A DNA stretch of 64,000 bases from Hordeum vulgare subsp. vulgare (GCF_904849725.1 NC_058524.1:352839823-352903822); one strand, 5' to 3'; counted from the first letter of the stretch, positions 23,501 to 34,502 are shown. The notes: a model not told the origin generated them from the letters alone. Made by a program: numbers and translations.

Positions 23501-23992
23501 GAGAAGATGCGTTTTATCATCCGACTGGCTGAGTCGTTTGATAGTTTGAGATCTAGCAGAGAATATATGTTTGAACAACCCCCAATGGGGAGGGCAGCCG
23601 ATGAAGCACTCGCACATAACTATGAAAGCAGAGAGATGGGCAATAGCATTCGGGGGAAAGTGGTGAAGCTGTGCCCCGAAGTGGTTCATAATGCCCTTGA
23701 AGAAAGGATGCGGGGGCAGAGAGAAACCTCGATAGACATGGCTGAGCAGTAGGACGCGCTCCCCCTCCCGGGGCGCCGGCTCGACCTCATTCTCCGCCGG
23801 CAGCCTCCAAGACTTGTGCACGATCATCCCGTGCTCCACCAGCTGCAGCAGATCCCCCTCCGTCACCGTGGAGGGGAGGAAGTCGCCTTGGATCCACCCC
23901 GCCGGCAACGGCCGCTGCCGCCGCTGAGCAGGAGCCGCCGCCTTCCCCTTCTTCTTCCTCGCCTCCATCTTGCTGGTCTGACCCTTGGTCAT
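20527..23992 (-). CDS. Antisense multi-exon gene of the Tat Gypsy (Transposase_28-like)
   Basis: Read on the minus strand with probable exons 23992-23009, 22911-22508, 22427-22348, 22243-21876, 21391-21096 and 21017-20527. Most borders are GT donors (GTGAGT, GTAAGT, GTGCGT) and CAG acceptors, and phases agree up to exon 5. The exon 5/6 join is off by one base, so one indel is likely. Exon 1 (328 codons from MTKGQTSKMEARKKKGK) has the layout of the 'putative gypsy type transposon' domain (Pfam Transposase_28), including LSHVYRGFSLPPHPFFKGIM. Exon 2 is Glu/Pro/Ser-rich; exons 4-6 are helical and coiled-coil-like. Function of such antisense ORFs in Tat elements is unknown. Total near 870 residues. 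Confidence 0.75.
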
Positions 23993-24479
23993 GGCGGAAG
24001 CTGCGAATCCGCGGAGGGGAAGGAGGAGTGGAGAGGTTAGGTGCGCTGGAGGCGGCGAGGAGGACGAAGCAAAGGCAAAAGATCCGGCGGGCGTAACGAA
24101 AAACCCTTGCCGCTGGCAGGTGGCCCCGAAACCTTATCCCCCGACCGAGCGCGGCGATATCAGTGGAGAAGTTTAAGGCGCGAGAATCGAGGCGTCAGGC
24201 GCTACTCGGGCGCGCTGGCGTCATCCCCGCTAAGCGCGCGGAAACCGAAATTTGAGGATCCCGGAAAATCCGCCGCTGTCAGTTGACTGGTCACGTCAAG
24301 AGATACCCTGGAAGCACTCGGTTTCCGACAGTTTGTTCCACAAAGATTTCCACTCGGATCGTTGGTCAGAGAAGATAAAATGGATCGAGGCAAGCAACGC
24401 CAAAGTCACATCCGTTCCAGTCGGATCCAAACTTCAAGCATCGCTTCGTCGTTCCAACCCCAATCCATTCGGGGACTAA

Positions 24480-25036
24480 TGATGGGGTTATAGTCCTAGG
24501 GTAGGGTCATAGGCCTGCCCTGTAAGTCCTACCCAAGGACTACCCCTCATAAGGGACAAGACCCTTAGTCAGTTCCGACTGAATTAAGGAGTCCCCATCG
24601 TCCAGTCGGTAACAGGTCCTCGACCATCCAGTCGGAGACTAGCATTCGGAGAACATCCAACTAACCGACTGGATGCCACTCGGAACATCGTAACCCCCCT
24701 GGAGGGAAACAGTCGTACGTTTCCCGATGCATTTATTAGCATTTAGGACGTACGTTACCTGTAACGTACGCATTCAATCGCCACTACTCCACCCCTGTAC
24801 CGGAACCGTTGTGGAGGGCAGCGCACTCTATATAAGCCACCCTCCCCCGCTGGTGCAGGGGTTAGTAAATCATTGTATTCCATATTCCACTCGACAACAA
24901 GCTCCCAGAGCACTGAGACATTGGGCTATTACCTCCACCGTAGAGGGGCCTGAACTCATACAACCTCGCCGTAGCTGGGACTCTGCCCATCCTTTTCGTA
25001 CCCTACACATCTACTGTCAGGCTTATACCTACGACA
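24480..25036 (+). repeat. 3' LTR of the Tat Gypsy
   Basis: Same ends and length as the 5' LTR. It follows the purine-rich ATTCGGGGACTAA stretch that would serve as polypurine tract. Confidence 0.9.
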
Positions 25037-25523
25037 ATACTCAAGTGTGATTTCTCACATAAATATAAAATATAGAGTCTTGAAGCTTGAAGCTTTGCCA
25101 ATTCTATCCTTTCCTTCTTTGGGATCCTCCTCACAATTTCCAGCCACTGCAATCTTTGGACTCAATGTGAAATAAACTAGGTAGAACTATTAGTCCAAGA
25201 GATAATGTATGTTGTCATGAATTATCAAAACCTCCAAGGGAGCATATGTGTGCTTTTAATCTTCCCCTTTTTGGTAATTTAAAATAGTCAGTAATTATGT
25301 GATAGCTTTGAGAGACATATGACTAAGACAAGCTCCCACTAAATGTGTGCAATCTCGTTGAGGAATTGTTGCTTTAGGAATGCATGAGTGCACGCATAGT
25401 AGAGAAGACATGACAAGTCATATGTACCTTGGTTATATGCATCAAATAAATAAAAATGAAGTAATTCCATGTTCAAGACTTATTCTTGCAAAACAATATG
25501 TGCAAGAAGCAACATGTTATCCT

Positions 25524-25662
25524 TGTTAGAGTACTATATGTATAGCCATGGAACCTTTCATATTTACCCTATTGTCTAAGGGGTTTCTTGCATATTCTAC
25601 CCTGTACATGTATATATACTGGCCTATGGCCTCCTGGAAATACAAGTTGCATATTCCTAATA
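25524..25662 (+). repeat. 5' LTR of Copia 25524-30274
   Basis: TGTTAGAGTACTATATG to CATATTCCTAATA, 139 bp. Confidence 0.9.
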
Positions 25663-26322
25663 TGGTATTAGAGCCTAGGTTTTTTAGCACACGCAACTCG
25701 TGCTTGATCCTTTCCTTGTCGCCGCCGTGTTTCCTCTGGACCGGGTGCTGCTTCCTCCTCCTGGCCCAGGATCAAGTCGGGCTAGATGCTGCTGCCGATC
25801 GATCTCCAGAGTCACGATCCAGCCACAGTACCGATCTTCGCCCGCGTCCCCAAGGAAGACCGGTCTCGAGCCGCCCGGTCTCCCTTAACGATCCAGCCGT
25901 CGGCTGCCGGGTCTCATCTGCCCGCCTCGACCGCAGTCCTTCACTCGCCCGCTAGATCGCTCCGCCCCGCAGTCGGGCCTCTCCCGATTGGATAGGATTG
26001 CCCCCGCCCCACAGACTTTCGCTCGCTACTCGATCCGGCTTGCCCCGCCATCGGATCGCCTCCCGTTCGGCTCTCTCGATTGGTCCAAGCCGCCGTCTCG
26101 TACCAGCTCCGGATCGCCCCGCCACCTACCCCGCCATCGGATCACCTCCTGCTCGGCTCTCTCGATCGATCCGACCTGCCGTCTGCTGCTGCGGTTCTTG
26201 TACCAGATCGCTCTCGCCACCAACTGTTGCTGTGGTTCTCGTCGGACGCCTCTGGGACTCGCTTGAGCACTTGTCTACTGCCGGTTGATCTTCAAAACAA
26301 AACAAAATAAAATAAAATAAAA

Positions 26323-27478
26323 ATGTGTACGTCATCCGGTTATGTTGCAGTTCTTCGTTGTCCAATGATCTTTGATGGTACCAACTACATCGAGTTTGTT
26401 GGCTTCATGCGCATTCATATGCGTGACATTCGTCTTTGGGGCATTCTTTCTGGCAAGGTATCATGTCCACCGCGTCCGAGTTCTTTTGTGGCTCCTATTC
26501 CGCCCGCGCCACCGGTTCTTGCTACGGATGCTGATCAGGCTGCGAAGGATGCAGCTAAGCTTGCTGATGAGGCAGCCGTTCATGCTTATGATGAGCAGTT
26601 TTTGACTTATGAGGAGGCTCTTCACACTTATCACGAGGCTCTGTCCGCTTACACTGGCTTGATGATGATGCTCGTGCAGTAGTTGTTCTCATTGCTAGTG
26701 TTCTGCTCTAGTTTGCCTTTGAGTTCCTTGGCCTCCTTACCGTATTTGAGATGTGGACTCGTCTTTGCCATGCTATCAGCCCTCCAGTGATGCTTTATAC
26801 CTGTCTGTGGTCCGTCAGGAGCATGCTCTTCAGCTGGGTGAGTCTACCGTGGATGATTTCTATGCACAGAGTTCTACTATCTGGCGTTAGCTTGATTCTC
26901 TCCGTACTCCTGGTTGCCGTACTTGCCAGTGTTGCCAGGCTGTGCGGGCTGATTTGGAGTTTCATCGTGTGTACGGGTTCTTATCTTGGCTCCGTAAGGA
27001 GTTTGAGCCCCGACGCGATCAGTTGTTTGCTCGTGGTCATATTTCTCTCATGGAGGCCCTTTCTGAGATTTGTGCTGAGGAGACTCGCTTACGCGGTGCT
27101 GGTTTACTTGAGGTTCCCTCTATGCTCGTTGCTCGAGCTCTTTCTACACCACCTGTTGCACCGCCTTCTTCTCGCCCCAGTGCTCTGCCGCTCTTGCTCA
27201 CTCCTCCTGGTGGTTAGGGCCGCTCTCGTCCTCATTGCGGCTACTGCAATCAAGATGGTCATGTTGAGTCTCAGTGCTTCCAGAAGAAGCGACACATGCG
27301 AAAGGCGCGAACATCATCCTTCGGGACTTCTACTACTTCGACATCTTCAGCCACCGCTTTGACTGAACAAGATATTCTGAGACTTAAGCGTCTGCTTGCC
27401 GCTTCAGGTTCTTCTTCGACGGGTACTACAGGTTCTGTGACTGATGCTTCCCGTACTGAGCAACCACCTTCTACATAG
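26323..27478 (+). pseudogene. Copia gag, broken
   Basis: Starts MCTSSGYVAVLRCPMIFDG at 26323, with the gag motif FVGFMRIHMRDIRLWGILSG. The frame breaks after 26682 and resumes in another frame around 26820-27217 and then 27235-27478. The zinc knuckle CGYCNQDGHVESQC (about 27237-27280) keeps all four metal ligands. A stop lies at about 27217. The same gag domain occurs in the gag-only Copia on the minus strand at 52363-51076, where the last knuckle Cys is changed. Confidence 0.8.
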
Positions 27479-27484
27479 TCAGGT

Positions 27485-30105
27485 ACATCCCCATGGGTTC
27501 TGTACTCCGGAGCTTCTTTTCATATGTCTTCTCATTCTTCCAGTTTGTCCTCTCAGTGTCTCAGCGTCCTTTTGATTTAGTCCATTTCGATGTATGGGGT
27601 CTGGCTCCCTTCGCTTCGAAAGGGGGCCATCAATACTATATTATTTTCATGGATGATTTCTCTCGTTACACTTGGCTTTATTTTATGACTTCTTGCAGTG
27701 GGGTGTTGTCCATCTATAAGCGTTTTGCCGTCATGGTTCACACTTAGTTCTCTTTGCCCATTCGCGTGTTTTATGCTGACTTCGCTGGCGAGTATATTTC
27801 TAAGATGTTGCGTGGTGTTCTTGATGAGCAGGGGACTCTTTCTAGATTCTCTTGTCCTGGTGTTCATGCTCAGAATGGCGTGGCTGAGCGCAAGCATCGT
27901 CACCTTCTTGAGACGGCTCGTGCATTGATGATCGCCGCCTCTCTTCCGTCTCATTTTTGGGCTGATGCCGTCTTCACCTCCACCTATCTCGTCAATCTTC
28001 AGCCGCCCGCTGCTCTACAGGGTGGTGTGCCTTGTTCATCGTGAACGCACCAAACTGATCGCTCAGTCTGTTGAGTGTGTCTTAGGCTATAGTGATGAGC
28101 ATAAGGGCTATCGTTGTTGGGATCCTATCGGTCGTCGGATGCGTATTTGTCGGGATGTGACTCTTGATGAGTCTCGTCCCTTCTATCCGCGTCCATCTTC
28201 CTCGACTTTTTCTATGGAGGACATCTCTTTCCTCACTTTTTCAGACACACCTATCCACCTCGTCGAGCTTTTATCTATCCGTCCTGCTAGCTCTGTTTCT
28301 CCATCTCTTGTCGATTCGCCACCACCATCTACCACAATTTTCTCACCTCACATGTCACTGGATTCTGCACCTTCATCCCCGGTGACTTCTTCGTCTCCAT
28401 CCCCTAATTCTACCTCGATGATTCCTCAGTATTATACTCGTCGTTCACGTAATGTGGATGCATCTACTGATGTGTCGTCCTCCTCGTCTCGGCCTACCTA
28501 TGGCCTGCGTCCTCGTCCGCTTTCGTCGGTTGATCGCCTTGGTTTTTCAACCGATGGTGCTTCTGTACTTGAGCCGACTTCTTATCTTGAGACTGTTGTT
28601 CATCCGGAATGGCAGTTTGTGATGGCAGAGGAGATTGCTGCTCGTGAACGCACTGGTACATGGGATCTTGTTTCTCTTCGTCCAGGCGTCCGTCCCATCA
28701 CTTGTATGTGGGTCTACAAGGTTAAGACTCGCTCCGATGGTTCTCTCGAGCGCTACAAAGCTCGTCTTGTGGCTCGTGGCTTTCAACAGGAACATGGTCG
28801 TGATTACGTCGAGACTTTTTCTCCTATGGCCCATATGACCACTATTCGTACACTTCTTGCCGTGGCCTCTGCAATTCACTGGTCTGTATCTCAGCTTGAT
28901 GCTAAAAATGTATTTCTTAATGGTGAGCTGCGTGAGGAGGTATAAATGCAACCACCACCTGGGTATTCTGTTCCTGTTGGCATGGTATGTCGTCTTCGCC
29001 GCTCTCTCTATGGCCTTAAGCAAGCCCCCCGTGCTTGGTTTGAGCGTTTTGCCTTTGTGGTGACTGTCACTATTTTTTCAGCGAGTGCTCATGATCCAGC
29101 ATTGTTTGTCCACCTTTCACCTCGTGGGCGGTCTCTTCTTCTCTATGTCGATGACATGATCATCAGTGACGATGACCCCGAGTATATTGCCTTTGTAAAG
29201 ACCCGTCTTAGTGAGCAGTCCGTCTTAGTGAGCAGTTTCTTATGTCCGATCTTGGACCTCTTCGCTATTTTCATAGGATTGAAGTCTCTTCTACCTCTGA
29301 TGCCTTTTTTATATCTTAGTAAAAGTATATACAAGATCTTCTTGCTCGTGTTGCTCTTACCGATGAGCGCATTGTTGAGACTCCCATGGAGCTCAATGTT
29401 CACCTCCGTGATACTGATGGTGACCCCTTGCTTGATTCGACGCGTTATCGTCATCTTGTTGGTAGTCTTGTCTATCTAGTTGTCACTCGTCCGGATATCT
29501 CTTATCCGGTTCATATTCGGATTCAGTTTGTATCTGCTCCCACTTCGGTTCACTATAGTCACCTTCTTCGTGTTCTCCAATATTTTCAGGGCACGATCTC
29601 TCACCGTCTATTCTTTCCATGCTCCAGTTCTTTACAGCTTCAGGCCTATTTGGATGCTAGTGGGCTAGTGATCCCTCAGATCGCCATTCACTTTCTGCTT
29701 ATTGTGTTTTTTTTGGTGGTTCTCTCATTGTCTGGAAGACGAAGAAACATACTGCAGTTTCCCATTCGAGTGCAAAGACTGAGTTGCGAGCTATGGCTCT
29801 TTTGACGGCTGAGGTGACTTGATTACGGTGGTTACTTCAGAATTTTGATGTTTCTGTCACTACACCTACTCTGCTATTATCTGATAGTACATGTCCTATT
29901 AGCATTGCGCGTGATCCTGTGAAGCATGAGCTCACCAAGTATATTGGTGTTGATGCTTTCTATGTGCACGTTGGTATGCAGGATCAGGTTATTGCTCTTT
30001 AGTATGTGCCTTCCGAGTTATAGTTGATGGATTTCTGACGAAGGCCCAGACTAGAGCGCAACATGGCTTCTATCTCTCCAAACTTAATGTTGTTAATCCA
30101 CCATG
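27485..30105 (+). pseudogene. Copia pol, broken
   Basis: Protease reads [11 protein letters not shown] at about 27500, with Tyr where the catalytic Asp should be. It then fuses directly to integrase [18 protein letters not shown], so most of protease and the GAG-pre-integrase domain are deleted. Integrase keeps NGVAERKH (about 27880). RT (28430-29330) has AEEIAARERTGTWDLV, a TAA stop at about 28942, GLKQAPRAWFERF and YVDDMII. RNase H (29640-30100) is in several frames. A short duplicated segment (AGTGAGCAGTCCGTCTT-type) lies in RT at about 29210-29235. Inactive. Confidence 0.85.
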
Positions 30106-30135
30106 AGTTTAGGGTGTGTGTGTGTGTGGGGGGGG

Positions 30136-30274
30136 TGTTAGAGTACTATATATATAACCATGTAACCTTTCGTATTTATCCTATTGTCTAAGGGGTTTCT
30201 TGCATATTTTACCCTGTACATGTATATATACTGGCCTATGGCCTCCTGGAAATACACGTTGCATATTCCTAACA
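30136..30274 (+). repeat. 3' LTR of Copia 25524-30274
   Basis: 139 bp, TGTTAGAGTACTATATA to ATATTCCTAACA. A (GT)n/G-run stretch (30116-30135) lies just upstream. Confidence 0.9.
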
Positions 30275-31431
30275 GTCCTAGCCAAGGGTATGATGCATAT
30301 ACTTACCTTGACTTTTTGGAGCATTTTCACTAGAGAAACACACTTGAGAAAACAATGTTAGATAACGCAAGGGTATTTCTATCAGTCAAATGCAAAAGAA
30401 CTCTAAGTTTGCCAAGATTTGGATGGCATGTTGAAGATGGTATTCTCTTAAGATTAACATGTATCCAAGAGTAATTGTAGAACTTTCTCCCCTAAATGTA
30501 GATTTTAGTTTCCTCTCAGTGGCGGAGCTAGGACCCAGGCCACCAGGGCCCAGGCCTGGGTCGTGGCAGAGGGTTTCTGCCTACCACAGGGCTGCATTTC
30601 TGTATTCTAGCTACAGTACAAGAAGAGGGCCTGGGGCATGACGCTGGGCTGGCTCCGCCCCTGTTTCCTCTCCCCCTGAATTTTAGCATGTAGATATTGA
30701 GACGAGGTAGGAAGAGGTAAGTCTAGCAAGAAGGATACAACAGTGAAAACATGAATTCAGGTCACTTAGTCTTTTCTCTCTTCTTTTAAAGATAATGAAG
30801 TGAATTGTTCTCCCCCCTTAATGATTAGCCATGAGCCTTTGGTGATCCCCTTTTGGCATCAATTTCCAAGAAGGGTCAGAGGGCAAGGGATCCTTGAGAT
30901 TCAGGGTCATGGAGAAGAAGGTCTGAAAATAGCAAGAATATGGGAAAGAACACAACTAGTGGCAAAAGTCGGAGGCTCAAAGACAAAACAAATCGGTAGA
31001 ACCGACAAGATTTTAGGGTACCGGGTGAAATCGGTGACTTCCAAGAGTTCAATATTGGTAGTATCGAAGAAGCACTGAGCAGTTTATCTGCTACATCGGT
31101 GACACCGATTTCTGCAAAGTCGGAGTATCCGAATTGCACACAGAAATTTGGCAAAGATATTCTTGGCCATTTTGTCAAATAAGATTTTTCAGAAAGACTT
31201 GACAGATTTTGCAAGAAATTCTCAATAAGATTTGCAAGAAATTTTCATAGGATTTGCAAGGATTTTTCAAAAGGATTTGCAAGGAATTTTCATCTGGGTG
31301 AGGATCGAATGGTGGCAACAAAACAATATCAAGGATTTCCATTCATTTCCTTATCTAGATGTTGGTCGGTGACTAGGTCACCTCTATTAGAGTATATTGA
31401 CTTAAAGAGCCAAGCAAGAATGCTTAATCAT
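30275..31431. other. Interior of old LTR element, no gene
   Basis: AT-rich. Contains a GC-rich patch at 30515-30665 and several TCGGTGxxACCGA-type motifs (30990-31120) like those in the old LTR. I see no coding domain. It ends with the LINE target duplication. Confidence 0.5.
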
Positions 31432-33041
31432 CATCTCGCTTTACGCCGATGATGTGATGCTGTTCTGTCACGCCTCGACCGACGAGGTCCTCGCTGTGAA
31501 GGGCATCTTAGGGATCTTCGGCTCCGCCTCCGGCCTGCACGTGAACTACGGCAAGAGCTCCGCCACCGCACTTCATGGAGATGAGTCGGCCGCCGAATCA
31601 CTGTCGATTCTGGGCTGCCAGATGGCGGCTCTGCCCATCACGTATCTGGGTATCCCCCTCTCCACGCGCCGCCCCACCGCGGCTCAGATGCAGCCCCTAG
31701 TCGACAAGGTGGCCGGCCGCCTCCCATCATGGAAGGCATGGCTCATGAACAAGGCCGGGCGGCTGGCGCTCGTCAAGTCTGTGCTCAGCGCCATCCCCGT
31801 CCACCAGATGCTCGCCCTAGCGCCCCGGAAGAAAACTCTGAAGCAGCTTGAGAAAATTCAGCGTGGGTTTCTCTGGGCCGGGCGCGAGGCGGCCCACGGT
31901 GGCCACTGCCACGTGAACTGGCGACGGGTATGCCGGCCGCTGGAGTACGGCGGCCTGGGTGTCCGAGACCTAGAGCGCACGGGGCTTGCCCTTCGGCTCC
32001 GATGGCTATGGCTCTCACGGACGGACACTAGCCGCGCATGGCATGGCCTGGACCTACAATTCACCCCCGAGGAGTATGGCCTCTTCTATGCCTCCACCAC
32101 CATGCAGATTGGAGACAGATCGACTGCGCTCTTCTGGGAGGACCGATGGCTCCTCGGCCTCTCCATCCGCGAGCACGCGCCCTCGCTATACAGGTGCATC
32201 CCCAATCATCGCAGAAAGGCCCGGACGGTGGCAGAAGGCATAGCCGGCAATGCCTGGGCGAGGGACATTAACGGCACCATTGGCCTCCAGGAGATTGGGC
32301 AGTATCTCCAGATCTGGCTGTTGGTGTCCCGCATCACCCTCTCCGCAGAGCCGGACACGCTCTCCTGGAAGTGGACAGCCAGCGGCAGCTACTCAGCCAG
32401 GTCCGGCTATCTAGCCACCTTCCACGGTTCGATCACCTGCCGGTCCTGGAAGTTGATCTGGAAGGGTTGGGCCCCTCCAAAGGTCAAGTTCTTCCACTGG
32501 CTCGCCAATCAGGACCGCTGTTGGACTGCGGAGCGCCTTGCTCGACATGGCCTAACGCATCACCCTCGGTGCCTTCTTTGCGACCAAGAACCGGAGACGA
32601 TACAACACCTGCTGCTCTCTTGCCCATTCGCGAAGCAGACTTGGCACGGGATCATGTCCTGGCTGCGACTACCGGCACCTGTGCCCGACCAGGACGCCTC
32701 GCTGCAGGACTGGTGGCTACGCGCTCGCGACGCCACGCCTCACCCGCTCCGCAAAGCGCTGGCCTCGATTGCGCTTCTCGTGCCTTGGATGATCTGGAAG
32801 CATAGGAACGCGTGTGTATTCGACCATGTAACCCCATCGCTAGTAGAGCTCGCCGATGCGATCAAGGACGAGTCTAGGAATTGGGCGCAGGCAGGGGCCA
32901 AGGGGCTTAGGGTCACCCTGCCACCCACCTGGGACGTGCATTGATCTGGTTGTAACACCTTTGTACTAGCCTCCTAGGAGGTTGTCTTCCCCTCTTTTCA
33001 ATACAATGAAACGCAAAGTCTTTTGCGTTTTCTCGAAAAAA
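31432..33041 (+). mobile_element. 5'-truncated LINE (L1-type), recent insertion
   Basis: Flanked by a 16-bp target duplication AAGAATGCTTAATCAT (31416-31431 and 33042-33057). It ends with a poly-A run after TTTTGCGTTTTCTCG. The 5' truncation falls exactly before the RT YADD box, so endonuclease and most of RT are absent. The 3' UTR (32945-33034) has a short hairpin ACGCAAAGTCTTTTGCGT just before the tail. Inserted into the old LTR element of intron 3, sense to the host gene. Confidence 0.95.
31439..32944 (+). pseudogene. LINE RT C-terminal part with zinc-binding domain
   Basis: Open frame of about 500 codons from LYADDVMLFCH to the stop at 32942. It contains the RT catalytic YADD, the thumb (SGLHVNYGKSSAT, then ITYLGIPLSTRRPT) and the C-terminal zinc-binding domain common in plant LINE polyproteins (LSWKWTASGSYSARSGY, FFHWLANQDRCWTAERL, CLLCDQEPETIQHLLLSC). 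Ends LPPTWDVH. No stop or frameshift in 1.5 kb, so the insertion is young. It lacks the N-terminal half and cannot act alone. Confidence 0.92.
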
Positions 33042-33552
33042 AAGAATGCTTAATCATAGCTCATACTCATCGTTAAGCTCAAAATGGGGTTCCCATTTTT
33101 TGTTTAAGCATTTTAATGTCTGCATATCACTTGAATTGCTTTATCTCATGTCTTGGAGTAAAGCTTCTTCAAAGATATGAGTACATACCTTTGAATGATG
33201 TTGAAGACTTGGCATGTAGATGGACTTGTGGGGGAATTCTTGAGGGGTTTTGGTGGCTAATCTCTAAGCACTTGAGCAACCATATCATCATGGATACTTT
33301 ACTCCCTTTTAATAGCATTGGCTTTCCTATGGACTCAAGTGTGATTTTTCACATAAATATAAAATGAAGAGTCTTAAATCTTGAAGCTTTGCCAATCCTA
33401 TCCTTTCCTTCTTAGGGATCCTCACAATTTCCAACCACTGCAATCTTTGGACTCAGTCTAAAATAAAGTAGGTAGAACTATTAGTTCAAGAGATGATGTA
33501 TGTTGTCATGAATTATCAAAACCTCCAAGGAAGCATATGTGCTTTCAAAAAG

Positions 33553-33996
33553 TTTTCCATTTTATTATGCCACTTATATTGAAAATATTTTTTGACTACA
33601 AAATAATCAAAGACAACATGTAAGATTTTTATTTTTATTTTTAGTTCATTTATTATTGATTCAACTATGCATGTTTCTTATAATCAAATCACTGAAATAT
33701 ATTGCAATTGAGTCCCGCAGCAAAAATGTTTTCCATTATTATTAGTCAATCCAATGCATACATCATATCTCACCAGAGATGCCACCTCATCAAAGGTCCA
33801 TTCAGCAAGCATGGGAAAAAGGTTTCCATTATATTATGTCACGTATATTCAAAATATTTTCTGACTATACAATGATAAAATATAATATATAATGCTATTT
33901 TTAGTTTTAGTTCATATATTATTAATTCAACTATGCATGTTTCATATAATATATATTACAATCAATTCCCGCAGCAACGAGCGGGGTATTCTCTAG
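33553..33996 (+). repeat. Helitron 3' portion with internal duplication
   Basis: Two related segments of roughly 250 bp (33553-33790 and 33815-33960) share TTTCCATT(A/T)TATTATG, ATATT(G/C)AAAATATTTT(C/T)TGACTA, and CAACTATGCATGTTTC. The second runs into the Helitron terminal hairpin. Confidence 0.65.
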
Positions 33997-34339
33997 TTAC
34001 TACCAGTAACCTGTAATATAACTACAGGGTTGATATCTTCATGTTCAGTTCTGACTCTGAATGTATGTGGCTTAAGGAAGTTCTAAATATTGACAGTAGG
34101 AGACATTTACATGGAAAATGTCTTTTCCATTAGATTTTTAGTTCCCGTTCTGTCGAATGAACATGAACTCTGAAAGCATGTATATCCCAGTATCCATTGA
34201 CTTAACCTATGCTGTCCCTTATATTAATCTGTAGATTTTCACAGAGCTTTAATATCATGATGTCCTCGTACGCAGTGTTAATATACCACATTTTTTAAGC
34301 ACAGTATTCATTCGTGCTGCAATTTATTTCATATAACAG

Positions 34340-34388
34340 GTTGGTGTTGTGTCAGATTATGATCTGTTAGCACTGGACTCGATATCAG
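34340..34388 (+). CDS. CBSX: CBSX exon 4: end of CBS motif 1
   Basis: 49 bp after acceptor ATAACAG. Reads VGVVSDYDLLALDSIS, the strongly conserved end of the first CBS motif in CBSX proteins (G-x-V-S-x-x-D-L). Joins phase 0 to exon 3; leaves in phase 1 at donor GTATTG (34389). No change in key residues. Confidence 0.9.
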
Positions 34389-34502
34389 GTATTGTTTGGA
34401 ATTGATGTGTAAGTTTCACCTTGTTGCAGTTAGCTATACAATATTTTGTCCTTATTATCAGCTGTCTTGCATTGGTTAACGTTTCAATTTCTTTTCCTTT
34501 AG
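34389..34502 (+). other. CBSX intron 4 (114 bp)
   Basis: GTATTG donor, pyrimidine-rich stretch and CCTTTAG acceptor. Free of insertions. Confidence 0.8.

Larger units (their letters stand above)
13409..25036 (+). mobile_element. Tat-type Gypsy retrotransposon with antisense gene
   Basis: 11.6 kb, TSD ATACT (13404-13408 and 25037-25041). LTRs 13409-13965 and 24480-25036 (557 bp each, about nine differences by eye). The primer-binding site TTGGCGCCCACCGTGGGGC starts at 13968. Sense order is gag, protease, RT, integrase, followed by a 70-bp tandem array, a 56-bp tandem array, and an antisense multi-exon gene before the 3' LTR. This layout is that of the Tat lineage (RIRE2/Grande-like). Four in-frame stops and the loss of RNase H make the sense polyprotein inactive. 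Confidence 0.92.
25524..30274 (+). mobile_element. Copia retrotransposon with 139-bp LTRs, both gag and pol, decayed
   Basis: LTRs 25524-25662 and 30136-30274, 139 bp each. Flanks ATCCT (25519-25523) and GTCCT (30275-30279) are a TSD with one change. The primer-binding site TGGTATTAGAGCC starts at 25663, and a G-run polypurine tract precedes 30136. The 5' LTR ends TA instead of CA. Gag, protease, integrase, RT and RNase H occur in Copia order but with many stops and frameshifts. It lies in the interior of the old LTR element of intron 3. Confidence 0.92.
11018..33547 (-). mobile_element. Old minus-strand LTR retrotransposon, coding region lost
   Basis: Flanked by AAAAG on both sides (11013-11017 and 33548-33552). 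The left LTR runs 11018-13408 and continues 25042-25258 around an inserted Gypsy. The right LTR copy keeps only about 33228-33547. The two share about 300 bp of matching sequence ending GCATATGTG(TG)CTTT. A C-rich tract (25262-25272) next to the left LTR would be the polypurine tract read on the minus strand. The remaining interior (25259-25523, 30275-31431, 33058-33227) has no domain I recognise, so superfamily is open. Confidence 0.6.
10829..33996 (+). mobile_element. Non-autonomous Helitron, interrupted by nested elements
   Basis: The 3' end is classical: a stem CCCGC (33968-33972) pairing with GCGGG (33981-33985), then an 11-nt tail ending CTAG (33993-33996), followed by T. The proposed 5' end is TCATATATACCTAAATAG at 10829, preceded by A, giving insertion between A and T as Helitrons do. 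Segments such as ATGCCACCTCATCAAAGG occur near both ends. Removing the insert 11018-33552 leaves about 0.63 kb. No Rep/helicase is encoded. The 3' end is secure; the 5' end is probable. Confidence 0.65.
8713..34339 (+). other. CBSX intron 3 (25.6 kb)
   Basis: Donor GTAGGT at 8713 and acceptor ATAACAG ending at 34339. It holds a Copia element (8914-10605) and a Helitron with nested elements (10829-33996). Apart from these only about 200 bp at 8713-8913, 220 bp at 10606-10828 and 340 bp at 33997-34339 are unassigned intron, with nothing recognisable. Removing the insertions leaves an intron under 1 kb. Confidence 0.75.
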
